This document shows positions 44,305-54,023 of a stretch of DNA of 64,000 bases, piece by piece. A program made the position numbers and the translations under genes. A model generated the notes under the pieces. That model made no database searches. It was not told the DNA's origin and was given only the letters and a program-made list of their open reading frames with translations. Within the stretch, counting starts at the first letter, position 1; every line of letters begins with the position of its first letter. The stretch is from Thermohalobaculum sp965263335 (GTDB taxonomy: Bacteria > Pseudomonadota > Alphaproteobacteria > Rhodobacterales > Rhodobacteraceae), in NCBI GenBank assembly GCA_965263335.1, contig CBDHHE010000001.1:1550001-1614000 (forward strand). Direction: 5' to 3'.

Positions 44305-47300
44305 TGGCCGGTGGCCTGGCGATTACCGGGTATGCTTGCAGGCTACCCGGTGCCCGAAACGCTGCGGCGTTTTGGAATCTTCTCGATGCTGGTCAGTCGG
44401 CCATCAGCAGCATTGGTCCGGACCGTTTCAACACGGCGCGGTTCCTGAGCGCTGAAACTGGCGAACTTGGCAAGACCTACACACTCGCAGCCGGCTTGCT
44501 CGACGACGTTTGGGGCTTCGATCCTGGCTTCTTTGGGCTGTCGCGGCGCGAAGCATTGCAAATGGACCCCCAGCAGCGCGTGCTATTGCAGGTTGTTTGG
44601 GAAGCGATCGAACACGCTGGGCTCCGGCCCGGGCTGATGGATCGCGCGCGCACCGGCGTTTACGTCGGCGCATCCAGCTCGGATCACTCGATGATGTTCC
44701 TCGGAGATCCGGCACGGGTGGATCAGGCGTTCATGCTTGGCAACACCCTTTCGATCATGTCGAATCGGATTTCGTACCTGCTCGATCTCACCGGCCCGAG
44801 CTATACCGTCGACACAGCATGCTCTTCTTCGTTTTTCGCACTCGACCAGGCACGCAGAGCGCTTGAGACGGAAGAAATCGACACAGCCATCGTGGGCGCG
44901 GTCAACGTGCTCATGTCCCCTTTGCCATTCGTCGGCTTTTCACGGGCCGGCATGCTCTCACCCGAGGGGCGGTGCAAGGCGTTTGATGCCAATGCCAACG
45001 GATATGTGCGCTCGGAAGGTGCCGTCGTATTTGTACTGCGCCGACGTCAGGTTGCCGATGTCGAAGGCGACCTTGTGCGTGGACAGCTGATCGCGACCGG
45101 CGTGAATTCAGATGGCCGCACCACCGGAATGGCCATGCCGTCAGTTGATGGCCAGTCGAAGCTGCTCAGAAACACTCTGGACGCCAGTGGCATCGACCCC
45201 AACGACCTCGCCTTCATGGAAGCGCACGGAACGGGCACACAGGTTGGTGATTTTGTCGAGGCGAGTGCGATCGGCACGATCTACGGTCAAAAGCGCAAGA
45301 CAGCTTTGCCGATCGGTTCGGCCAAGACAAATGTGGGGCATCTGGAACCGGTTTCGGGTCTCGTCGGCCTGCTAAAGGCGCAACTCTCGCTCGAGCATGG
45401 CAGACTTCCACGCTCGCTGCATCTCGAGACGCCCAACCCGGCGATCGATTTTGAAGGCCTCAAGCTCGACGTCGCGACACAATCGCGAGACATTCCACGC
45501 CGGCGCAAGCCGTGGATGGCGGCCATCAACTCGTTCGGCTTCGGTGGCGCGAACGCGCATGCCATCATCGCAGAAGCGGCGTTGCCCAAGCGTCGACCGA
45601 AGAGCGTGCGCGCCGATACGCCGTTGATCCTGTCTGCCGCAAACGAAGCAGCTCTCGGCGACCTCGGAAAATCTTGGATCAGCTTGCTGGAGCAGAGCGA
45701 ACCGGCGGAAGCCGCTCGGCTGATAAACATGGCGGCTCACCGGCGTGAGCGGATGACCCACTGTCTTGTCGCGACCGGCCAGTCTCCTGCAGAGATAGCA
45801 AGCGCCCTGCGTGCTCACGAGGATGGCCGCGGCCGTGACAGTTTCGTCGCCAAGCGTGTTGCCGCTGGTAAAAAGACAGCGTTCGTGTTCGCCGGAAACG
45901 GATCGCAGTGGGCCGGCATGGCGCTCGCTCAAATGGAAAGCGACGAATCCTTCCGTCAAGGTTTCGAGAAGGTCGCACGGCTCTTCGAGACCGATGGTGG
46001 TCCAGACCTCTCTTCGCTGTTGAACGATCCTGAGCTGGCATCGAAGCTTGAGCGGTCGACTGTGGCTCAGCCGCTTCTCTTTGCGGTTCAGGTCGCCATC
46101 ACCGAGGCTCTGGCCGCCCGTGGCGTCCACCCGGATGCGGTCGCCGGACACTCTGTCGGCGAAGTCGCGGCGGCATGGAGCGCGGGTGCCCTGACACTCG
46201 CCGATGCGGTCCATCTCATCCGCTCACGATCACAGGCGCTCGAGGCGCTTTATCAAACCGGTGGCATGGCGGCGGTTCTGAGCGGCGTCGGTTCTCTGGA
46301 GGAAGCGCTCGAAGCCTTTGGCGACTCCAAGATCACGCTCGCTGCCGAGAACAACCCACGTTCCTGCACGATCAGCGGGCCGGTCGAGGAACTCCGTGCC
46401 TTTGCAGCATTTGCACGCAAGCGGCGCGTAGCCGTAAAAATTCTCGATATTCCGTACGCTTATCACAGTGCAGCGGTCGAACCACTCAAGGCGGAGCTGC
46501 TGGCCGAGATCGCTGACATGAAACCGCGGGACTGCGAGACACTTTTTGTGTCCGCCGCGACGGGCTCGGCACTGGTGGGCAGCGCACTCGATCCGGAGTT
46601 CTGGTGGCTCAACACGCGGGCTCCGGTCCAGTTCCGTCAGGCCGTCGCAAGCCTTGTGGGAGCAGGGTGCGGCTGCTTCATCGAGATCGGCCCGCGCCCT
46701 GTGCTGGAGAACTATGTGCTCGAGTCGGCAACCGACGCAGGCGCGACAGTCCAGTTCATGCCAACTCTCGAGAACGGCCGGCGCAGCGCGTTGTCGATCG
46801 ATCACGTCGCAGCACGCGCTGTGGCAATGGGCGCACAGACCGACGAGACGAAGTACTTTGGCCCCGCGGTTCCCTACGCAGGCGGCTTGCCCACCTATCC
46901 CTGGCAGAACGCGCCTCACCAAGCCGAAGCGACGTCCGACAACATCGACCACTACGGAACCGACGTGTCCAGCGGTGCAGGCCACCATCCATTGCTCGGC
47001 TGGCGTCTGCGCAAAGATGAACCCATCTGGCATGTGCATCTGAGCAAGACATTGCTGCCTTGGCTCGCGGATCACGCTGTCGACGGAACAGCAGTCTTCC
47101 CGGCTGCGGGGCTTGCTGAAATCGCTCTCGCGGCTGGCCGCATCTCGCTCGGTGCGCGCGCCGAAACCGACGGGCTTGAGCTGACCGGTTTGGATATCCT
47201 GCAGCCGCTGCTCGTTGAGCAGACTGTGGATGTCCGGACGTCCTTCGAACACGAAACAGGCACCGTTCGGATTGAGAGCCGTCCCTATCTGGGGACTGCA

Positions 47301-50300
47301 GACTGGATGCTCGTCGCCCGGGGTCGGGTCCGGCTGCTGCCCTCCGCGAACAGTGCCCCGGCTGAAGTGCGGGAACAGGGCGAGGTGCTCGATATCTACG
47401 CCCTCTATCAGTCGCTCACTGCGGCGGGGCTGCACTACGGTCAGTCCTTCCGTCGCGTCGCGTCAGGCACAATCAGCGGTGACGTCGCCTATCTGACGCT
47501 GTCGCCGGAGGAAGTCGGATCGGAGCATTTTGCACTTGACCCGACAGCTCTCGACGGCGCGATGCACGGCATTTTTGCCCTGATCGCAGATGCAGCGGCG
47601 CGCCACGAAGGCATGGCCGAGCGCAAGATGTTCCTGCCGACGCGGGTGGGCCAACTGCGCCTGATGTCTCCGGGCCGTCAGGTGCGCTCTGCCGAGGTGC
47701 GTTTGAAACGTTCGAGTACGCGCGCCCTGAGTGCGGCACTGGTGCTGCGCGACAGGGATGGTGCGGCTGTAGCAGAGCTCAGCGAGCTGCGGTTGAAGGC
47801 GGTACCCTCCGGCAGCAATGAAGCGACGAAGCCGAGGTTCTGGCGCCAGCGCCTGGTCCGTCTCTCGGATGGGCCAGACGGTGCGCATTTGCCGGATGCA
47901 TGGTCAGCGCCTATGACACGGCTTGTCGCATTGCGCGTTGCCAGCGAGCAGCCTCCCTCGATCAGCGCGAGCGGTCTGCTGATCGATGCGGCCAGCCGCA
48001 GGGTAACATGGGATGCGGTCCAGTCGCTCGCAGGACCGGGACGACAGCTCGGGGCACAAGCCATTGCCGCCGTGCATCAGGACGCAAAACCCCTTCTCGG
48101 CAGGCTCCTCATGGCGCTCGAGGAGGACGGGCTGTTCGCGCGCGGCAAACAACCGGAGAACGCAACGGGTCTCGAAGGAGAGCTGGCCGAACAGTGCGAC
48201 TACCCGTCGTTCGATGTCCTCCTCAGCGGTCTCAGCCAGGAAGCACCCGAGCGCGCGACCGATCTGCTGTCGCTGGCGACGCTGGCGGAGGCGCTGCCCG
48301 CGCTTCTGAGACAAGGCCCGAGCGAACGACCTGCGTACCGCTCGATCCCTGAATGCACGATTTCATTGCGCGCCCAATGGGACGCGGTCCGCACGTCCCT
48401 TGAAGACATCTCGAGCGCATGGCCCGCAGACAAGCGCCTCTCTATCCTCGTTGTCGGCAGTCCACCAGCGGGCCTGGTTCAGGCCTTGTTGGGCAACGCT
48501 ACGGTAGCGACGCTCGCGATCGCCGACCCGGATGACGGCGTCACCGATCTGCTGCGCCAGACCCTGCCAAAGCACCCCTCGCTCACCATCGCGAAGCTCG
48601 ACGAGCTGACGCGCCCTGAACGTTTCGACGTGGCGGTGACCGTAGATGGCTTCTGCCGACTTCGGGATGCGGCGTTGTCCGCAGTGGCCGACTCTCTGTC
48701 ATCCAACGGACTTCTGCTCGGTGTTCAACCTGTGCCGGACCTCTATCAGGACCTCTGCGAGGGACAGCAAGCCAATTGGTGGAGCGATACCCTCTCCGCG
48801 GATATGCCAATTGGCAGGCGCCAAAGCACCTCAGAACTTCTCGAACGCCTCGCCCGGTGCGGCTTCGAACAGGCGGAGCGCGCTTATCTGAACTCCAGCG
48901 ATGTCGAAACCTTGTGTGTCACGGCACGGTCACTGCGCGCGGCGCAGTCCCTGACCGAGACGCCCATGGCGCGCGAGGAGGCGCCACCGACGACCGTGTT
49001 GTTCCACGGGCGACGCGCGGACGACCAATCGGTGGCGACCAGTCTGCAAAGCGCCTTGTCTAACGTCGGGCGCACGACACGACTTGCGGAGCTGTCCCCG
49101 GTGCTCAGCATTCCCGAGGAACCTTGGGAAGGCATCTACCTCATGCGAGGTCACGAGACGGACGCCGAGGGTGCCGATACCACCGAGACGCTCGCCCGCT
49201 CGATAGCCGAGCTGCGGCAGGTGCTGACCCGTCTGCCGGATCCGGTCAGGCTCTGGCTGCTGCTCCCTCAGGGGTGTCCGGCAGCGGACAATCCTCAGGG
49301 TGCCGGCACTTACGGCAGCGGGCTCTGGGCGCTGGGACGTGTGCTCATGAACGAGCGACCGGACCTGGACGTGCGGATGATCGACCCGCGCGACGCGTTG
49401 CACCGCGCCGACGGCCTGCAGCAGCTCGCCGAGCTCATTACCAACCCAAGCGATCAACGCGAGATTGTCATCGACGGCGCAGGTATCGAAGCGCCACGGA
49501 TCGAGCCAATCTCGACCCCGCGCACGAGTGAAAGCGGCACCGCTCGACGCTTGGTGATCGGTCGGCAGGGCGCTCTCGAACAACTCGTCTGGGAAGGTGC
49601 GGACCGCCGCGCGCCCGAGGCCGGAGAGGTCGAGATCGCCGTGCGGGCGACCGGTCTCAATTTCCGCGATGTGATGTGGGCGCAGGGGCTTCTCCCGGAA
49701 GAAGCCCTCGAGGATGGGTTTGCCGGTACGACACTGGGCATGGAATGTGCCGGTGTGGTCGTCCGCGCGGGCACCGAGAGCGGGTTCTCCGAGGGAGATC
49801 GCGCGGTCGCATTCGCCCCCGGATGTTTCGCAAGTCATGTAACGGTGACTGCTGACACTGTCGCCCGCCTGCCCCGCGAGCTCGATTTCGACAAAGCGGC
49901 AGCCCTGCCGACGATATTCGCGACGGCCCAGTACGGACTGGTCGATCTCGCAGGGCTTCAGGCAGGTGAAACAGTCCTGATCCACGGCGGCGCCGGTGGC
50001 GTTGGCCTCGCAGCCCTGCAGATCGCCCGTCGGATCGGCGCGCGGGTGATCGCGACTGCTGGCACCCCGGCGAAGCGACGGCTGCTCGAGACGCTCGGGG
50101 CAGATGCGGTGTTCAACAGCCGCGATCTGGCGTTCGTCTCAAGCGTGCTGTCGGCAACGGCGGGCGACGGCGTTGACGTGGTGCTCAACTCGCTTGCCGG
50201 TGAGGCAATGGAGCGCTCGATCGAGTGCCTGCGCCCGTTCGGCCGGTTTGTCGAGCTGGGAAAACGCGACTTCTATTCGGATACCCGGATCGGGCTCAGA

Positions 50301-51776
50301 CCCTTCCGGCAGAACCTTTCCTATTTCGGGGTCGACCTGGATCAGCTCCTCGCGGCGCGGCCGGCACATGCGCGCCGGTTGTTCACCGAGCTGATGGAAG
50401 GTTTCGCGGACGGGAGCTTCGTGCCTCCTCCCTGCCAGGTGTTCGAGGCCTCGGACGTTCGGGCGGCGTTCCGGCTGATGCAGCAGTCGGGGCATCTCGG
50501 CAAGATCGTGGTGCGCGGCCAGGCACCGTCTTCCGTACAGCGCACAACGAAGCATCCCAAGGTCGAAATGCGGGACGCATGGCTGGTTGTCGGCGGCCTG
50601 AAGGGGTTCGGTCTCGCAACCGCCGAATGGCTCGCCACACAGGGCGTGAGCAAGCTGTGGCTGATCTCGCAATCGGGCAAAGCCTCGGACGCGGATGCTG
50701 CCAGGATCGGCAGCCTCCTGACCCGCGGTGTTGCAGTGGAGACAGCGGCTATAGACATCGCCGATGCCAACGCGGTCGCCGAACTGATGAACCGCATCTC
50801 GCAGGACCGTGCACCGTTGCGCGGTGTCGTGCACTCGGCAATGGTGCTGCGCGACAAGCCGTTCCAGGATCTGAGCGATGACGATATCCGCGCCGTGCTT
50901 GCTCCGAAGCTGCGCGGTGCTGAGCTGCTGGATCAGGCGACGCGGGCGATGGAGCTCGACCACTTCATCCTATACTCCTCGGCGGTCACTTTGTTCGGCA
51001 ATGCCTACCAGGCCCCGTACGTCGCCGCGAACCAGATGCTCGAGCGGATTGCCGCTGAACGTGTCGCCGCTGGTCTACCGGGCCTTGCAATCGGCTGGGG
51101 CGGCATCGGGGATGCGGGCTATCTCACCCGCGATGAACGGGCCCATCAAATGCTGAGCCGCTCGCTCGACGGTGCGATGCTGACGGCAAGCGATGCGCTC
51201 GAGGCGCTGGGAACGTGGATTGCGTCGGGCGAAACCTTGCCCGCTGTGAGCTATGCCGCCCTGCCCTGGGCACGCCTGGCCGAGGATCTGCCGATCATCT
51301 CGACCCCGCTCTTCGAGCGTCTTGGAGATGCGCGCAAAAGCATGCGTTCGGGCGCGGAGCGGACCAATCTCAGAGCCATGCTGGCAGAGATGGACACACG
51401 CGAAGCGCTCAAGACCGTCACCGAGATCCTCGTCGGAGAGACGGCGCTCGTGCTTTACCAGTCTGCCGCCGAGATCGATCCGCGCCGGCCCTTGAGCGAA
51501 ATCGGGTTCGACTCGCTGATGGCCGTGGACTTGCGTATGTCGATCGAGGAGAAATTCGGTCTGTCGCTGCCGCTTCTCTCGCTGGCTGACGCTACAACCT
51601 TGTCGGATGTCGCGGTCAAGGTCTTGCAGATCGCCCGCGATGGAGAGAAGCTGAGTGACGCCGATGCGGTGCTCGAGAACCTCATTGCTCAGCATGCCGG
51701 CGAGGAGCACGATCTGGACAGTTCGGTGCGTACAGAGATTCGCAACCGCGCTGAAGCAGGTGCCGGGCTGACCTGA
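44304..51776 (+). CDS. fully reducing type I polyketide synthase (RkpA-like), KS-AT-DH-MT?-ER-KR-ACP
   Basis: One 2490-residue module. The ketosynthase has C173 (DTACSSS), H308 (EAHGTGT) and H346 (KTNVGH). The acyltransferase has S617 in GHSVGE, with YAYHS at the specificity site, closer to malonyl than methylmalonyl enzymes. The dehydratase has H924 in DHAVDGTAVFP and D1084. A weak methyltransferase-like region (about 1350-1560) lacks a clear glycine-rich motif. The enoylreductase has GGAGGVG at 1895, the ketoreductase GGLKGFG at 2097 and Y2239, and the carrier protein S2404 in GFDSLMAV. There is no thioesterase. One fully reducing module implies iterative synthesis of a saturated acyl chain, handed on as acyl-ACP. 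Confidence 0.93.
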   Translation: MAGGLAITGYACRLPGARNAAAFWNLLDAGQSAISSIGPDRFNTARFLSAETGELGKTYTLAAGLLDDVWGFDPGFFGLSRREALQMDPQQRVLLQVVWEAIEHAGLRPGLMDRARTGVYVGASSSDHSMMFLGDPARVDQAFMLGNTLSIMSNRISYLLDLTGPSYTVDTACSSSFFALDQARRALETEEIDTAIVGAVNVLMSPLPFVGFSRAGMLSPEGRCKAFDANANGYVRSEGAVVFVLRRRQVADVEGDLVRGQLIATGVNSDGRTTGMAMPSVDGQSKLLRNTLDASGIDPNDLAFMEAHGTGTQVGDFVEASAIGTIYGQKRKTALPIGSAKTNVGHLEPVSGLVGLLKAQLSLEHGRLPRSLHLETPNPAIDFEGLKLDVATQSRDIPRRRKPWMAAINSFGFGGANAHAIIAEAALPKRRPKSVRADTPLILSAANEAALGDLGKSWISLLEQSEPAEAARLINMAAHRRERMTHCLVATGQSPAEIASALRAHEDGRGRDSFVAKRVAAGKKTAFVFAGNGSQWAGMALAQMESDESFRQGFEKVARLFETDGGPDLSSLLNDPELASKLERSTVAQPLLFAVQVAITEALAARGVHPDAVAGHSVGEVAAAWSAGALTLADAVHLIRSRSQALEALYQTGGMAAVLSGVGSLEEALEAFGDSKITLAAENNPRSCTISGPVEELRAFAAFARKRRVAVKILDIPYAYHSAAVEPLKAELLAEIADMKPRDCETLFVSAATGSALVGSALDPEFWWLNTRAPVQFRQAVASLVGAGCGCFIEIGPRPVLENYVLESATDAGATVQFMPTLENGRRSALSIDHVAARAVAMGAQTDETKYFGPAVPYAGGLPTYPWQNAPHQAEATSDNIDHYGTDVSSGAGHHPLLGWRLRKDEPIWHVHLSKTLLPWLADHAVDGTAVFPAAGLAEIALAAGRISLGARAETDGLELTGLDILQPLLVEQTVDVRTSFEHETGTVRIESRPYLGTADWMLVARGRVRLLPSANSAPAEVREQGEVLDIYALYQSLTAAGLHYGQSFRRVASGTISGDVAYLTLSPEEVGSEHFALDPTALDGAMHGIFALIADAAARHEGMAERKMFLPTRVGQLRLMSPGRQVRSAEVRLKRSSTRALSAALVLRDRDGAAVAELSELRLKAVPSGSNEATKPRFWRQRLVRLSDGPDGAHLPDAWSAPMTRLVALRVASEQPPSISASGLLIDAASRRVTWDAVQSLAGPGRQLGAQAIAAVHQDAKPLLGRLLMALEEDGLFARGKQPENATGLEGELAEQCDYPSFDVLLSGLSQEAPERATDLLSLATLAEALPALLRQGPSERPAYRSIPECTISLRAQWDAVRTSLEDISSAWPADKRLSILVVGSPPAGLVQALLGNATVATLAIADPDDGVTDLLRQTLPKHPSLTIAKLDELTRPERFDVAVTVDGFCRLRDAALSAVADSLSSNGLLLGVQPVPDLYQDLCEGQQANWWSDTLSADMPIGRRQSTSELLERLARCGFEQAERAYLNSSDVETLCVTARSLRAAQSLTETPMAREEAPPTTVLFHGRRADDQSVATSLQSALSNVGRTTRLAELSPVLSIPEEPWEGIYLMRGHETDAEGADTTETLARSIAELRQVLTRLPDPVRLWLLLPQGCPAADNPQGAGTYGSGLWALGRVLMNERPDLDVRMIDPRDALHRADGLQQLAELITNPSDQREIVIDGAGIEAPRIEPISTPRTSESGTARRLVIGRQGALEQLVWEGADRRAPEAGEVEIAVRATGLNFRDVMWAQGLLPEEALEDGFAGTTLGMECAGVVVRAGTESGFSEGDRAVAFAPGCFASHVTVTADTVARLPRELDFDKAAALPTIFATAQYGLVDLAGLQAGETVLIHGGAGGVGLAALQIARRIGARVIATAGTPAKRRLLETLGADAVFNSRDLAFVSSVLSATAGDGVDVVLNSLAGEAMERSIECLRPFGRFVELGKRDFYSDTRIGLRPFRQNLSYFGVDLDQLLAARPAHARRLFTELMEGFADGSFVPPPCQVFEASDVRAAFRLMQQSGHLGKIVVRGQAPSSVQRTTKHPKVEMRDAWLVVGGLKGFGLATAEWLATQGVSKLWLISQSGKASDADAARIGSLLTRGVAVETAAIDIADANAVAELMNRISQDRAPLRGVVHSAMVLRDKPFQDLSDDDIRAVLAPKLRGAELLDQATRAMELDHFILYSSAVTLFGNAYQAPYVAANQMLERIAAERVAAGLPGLAIGWGGIGDAGYLTRDERAHQMLSRSLDGAMLTASDALEALGTWIASGETLPAVSYAALPWARLAEDLPIISTPLFERLGDARKSMRSGAERTNLRAMLAEMDTREALKTVTEILVGETALVLYQSAAEIDPRRPLSEIGFDSLMAVDLRMSIEEKFGLSLPLLSLADATTLSDVAVKVLQIARDGEKLSDADAVLENLIAQHAGEEHDLDSSVRTEIRNRAEAGAGLT

Positions 51777-51848
51777 GCAGGAACAGCACTGCAGTGTCGC
51801 CAATCCGTTGGGGCGACCGGTGCACAGCTTACGGAGTGAAGAACGCGC

Positions 51849-53174
51849 ATGGCCCACGCCCGCGAAGATCTGCTCAACCAACTTCGCGAGATGCGTGAGC
51901 GGCGCTCGGACACCCGTGCCGAGATGCAATCAGACCGGTCGAAGAATGCAGACCGCGCGGACGATCCCGTCAAGGCATTCGATTTCTCGAAGCTGAAGGA
52001 CTATGAGCAGCTCCGCATCCAGCGCGCCGCCGCCGAGTACATCGGGCTGAGCTCGCCCTTCTTTCGCCAGCATGAGCAGGTCACCGGTGTCTCCAGCCGC
52101 ATCGACGGGCGAGAGATGCTCAACTTTGCGAGCTACGACTATCTGGGGCTGAACGCGCATCCCGAGGTCCGGGCTGCCGCGGCCGAGGCGGCAAGTAACT
52201 GGGGCATATCCGCCACCGCAAGCCGCCTCGTTGGCGGAGAAAGACCGTATCATCGCGCGCTTGAGACCGCGCTCGCAGACACCTACGGCGTTGACGACGC
52301 GATCGTCATGACCTCGGGTCATGCCACGAACGTGACAACGATCGGCACTCTGCTGGGCCCCAAGGACCTCGTGCTCACGGATGCGCTGATCCACAACTCG
52401 ATCACCGAGGGCTGCCGTCTGGCAGGCGCTCAGCGGATGACGTTTCCGCACAACGACACGGGCTGGATCGACGACTATCTGAGCCGGCACCGCGACCGCT
52501 ATGAAAACGTGCTCATCGTGGTCGAAGGCCTCTACTCCATGGATGGCGACTGGTGCGACCTGGCAGAGCTGATCCGCATCAAATCGCGTCACCAGGCTTG
52601 GCTGATGGTGGACGAGGCGCACGCGTTCGGCGTCCTCGGGCAAACGGGACGCGGACTTGCGGAACATACAGGTGTTGATCCGCGCGCCGTGGAAATCTGG
52701 ATGGGCACGCTCTCGAAGACGCTCGCGGGATGTGGCGGCTACATCGCTGGATCGGAAGCGCTCATCGACTACCTCAAACACCGGGCACCGGGGTTCGTGT
52801 TTTCCGTTGGCCTGGCGGCACCTGTGGCCGCAAGCGCGCTGAAGGCGCTCGAGATCATGCATCGCGAACCTGACAGGGTGGCGCGCCTCGCGCGGGCCGG
52901 GCGACGGTTCCGCGACCGTGCAAAGGACGCGGGCCTCGACACGGGTCTGTCGCGGGGCTTTGCCGTGACGCCGATCATCACCGGCAGTTCAACGAAAGCA
53001 GCGGTCACGTCAGCACAGCTTTTTCAGCGTGGCATCAACGTGCTGCCAATCATCTTTCCCGCGGTTCCGGAACGCTCGGCCAGGTTGCGGTTTTTCCTGA
53101 CATCGCAGCATGATGACGCCTCTGTCGACGCTGCGGTGGAGGCCATGGCGGATCAGCGCGTTCAGCCTGCCTGA
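51849..53174 (+). CDS. alpha-oxoamine synthase (RkpG-like)
   Basis: The 441-residue PLP enzyme has the family blocks FASYDYLGLNAHPEV, MTSGHATNVTTIGTLL, VDEAHAFGVLG and the Schiff-base Lys K290 in TLSKTLAGCGGYIAG. Relatives (8-amino-7-oxononanoate synthase, KBL, ALA synthase, serine palmitoyltransferase) condense an acyl-CoA or acyl-ACP with an amino acid and release CO2. No biotin genes are nearby, and the preceding polyketide synthase supplies acyl-ACP. Serine, alanine or glycine is therefore the likely co-substrate, giving an amino-ketone lipid. The extra 60-residue charged N-terminus is unusual for AONS. Confidence 0.9.
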   Translation: MAHAREDLLNQLREMRERRSDTRAEMQSDRSKNADRADDPVKAFDFSKLKDYEQLRIQRAAAEYIGLSSPFFRQHEQVTGVSSRIDGREMLNFASYDYLGLNAHPEVRAAAAEAASNWGISATASRLVGGERPYHRALETALADTYGVDDAIVMTSGHATNVTTIGTLLGPKDLVLTDALIHNSITEGCRLAGAQRMTFPHNDTGWIDDYLSRHRDRYENVLIVVEGLYSMDGDWCDLAELIRIKSRHQAWLMVDEAHAFGVLGQTGRGLAEHTGVDPRAVEIWMGTLSKTLAGCGGYIAGSEALIDYLKHRAPGFVFSVGLAAPVAASALKALEIMHREPDRVARLARAGRRFRDRAKDAGLDTGLSRGFAVTPIITGSSTKAAVTSAQLFQRGINVLPIIFPAVPERSARLRFFLTSQHDDASVDAAVEAMADQRVQPA

Positions 53175-53186
53175 AGCTGACAGCGC

Positions 53187-53216
53187 AATTCGGATGCGGG
53201 TGCGCGCACCTGAATT
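53187..53216. terminator. inverted repeats between convergent arms of the capsule-like locus
   Basis: AATTC (53187-53191) and GAATT (53212-53216) flank a perfect 12-bp palindrome GGTGCGCGCACC (53199-53210). It lies in the 63-bp gap between the oxoamine synthase and the convergent reductase and may act as a bidirectional terminator. Confidence 0.4.
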
Positions 53217-53237
53217 TCGGCCGCCGTGCTCCGAGGG

Positions 53238-54023
53238 CTATCGAGCGTGCTCGTCCGGTTCGATGGTCGCGGCAAACCGGCGCTCGAAGAAGTCAGAAAG
53301 CGCGGGCGGAAGCAGATGCCCGAGCCGGACCATGATCGCGAGAGGCAAGGGGAACACGATCTCCGACTTGCCCCGCTCGATCCCCCTAACGATCAGTCGT
53401 GCGGCATGCTCGGCACTCACCTCGAAGGGGCGTGGTCCACGATGGCGTGCGCTCATCGGCGAGGTCACGAAGCCGGGACAGACGACCGTGACACCCACGC
53501 CCTTTCCACGCAGCCACCCCCGCAGGCTGATGCCCCAGGCGCGCAACCCCGCCTTCGAGGCACTGTAGGATGGCATATCCGCGTGCGGCCTGAGCGCTGC
53601 CAGCGAGCTCATGAGCACGATCCGTCCGGCGCCACGAGCGATGAGGCGCGTAAGCAAAGGCTCGATCGTGTTCATCGCACCGACCAGGTTGATGTCGAGC
53701 AGACGCCGGACACCTGCCGGATCCTCCGGACTGCGATCCGGACCAAGACCCGACGAGACCCCCGCATTCGCGATCAGCAGATCCACCGCTCCCGCGTCAT
53801 CGAATGCGAGGAGCGCGCGTGACAGTGCCTCGGCGTCCGTGACTGACAAGAGTGCGGTCTGCACGTCCGCGTCGAGCTTGCGCGCTGCATCTGCAACGGC
53901 GCCCAACCTTTCCGGATCTCGTCCGATCAACAGCATCCGCACACCCGGGCCAGCCAGCGCGTCCACGAGGGCGCGCCCGATGCCGCTTGAGGCGCCTGTC
54001 AGGACTATCGAGCGGTGATGCAT
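53238..54023 (-). CDS. short-chain dehydrogenase/reductase (RkpH-like)
   Basis: The 261-residue NAD(P)-dependent enzyme has TGASSGIG at 9-16, NAG at 86-88 and the catalytic Ser139/140, Tyr153 and Lys157 (YSASK). The hydrophobic C-terminal region (LPLAIMVRLGHLLPPALSDFF) resembles the membrane-associated tail of 3-ketosphinganine reductases and RkpH. It is likely to reduce the ketone made by the oxoamine synthase. Its start overlaps the KpsS-like gene by 19 nt. Confidence 0.88.
   Translation of the reverse strand: MHHRSIVLTGASSGIGRALVDALAGPGVRMLLIGRDPERLGAVADAARKLDADVQTALLSVTDAEALSRALLAFDDAGAVDLLIANAGVSSGLGPDRSPEDPAGVRRLLDINLVGAMNTIEPLLTRLIARGAGRIVLMSSLAALRPHADMPSYSASKAGLRAWGISLRGWLRGKGVGVTVVCPGFVTSPMSARHRGPRPFEVSAEHAARLIVRGIERGKSEIVFPLPLAIMVRLGHLLPPALSDFFERRFAATIEPDEHAR

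Noticed and set aside
51849..53174. Assignment as biotin synthesis BioF
   Set aside because: No other bio gene is nearby, the N-terminus is extended, and the context is a polyketide synthase and capsule genes.
53238..54023. Reductase as a FabG of fatty acid synthesis
   Set aside because: Its long hydrophobic C-terminal tail and position in the capsule-like operon fit RkpH and ketosphinganine-reductase-like proteins better than FabG.
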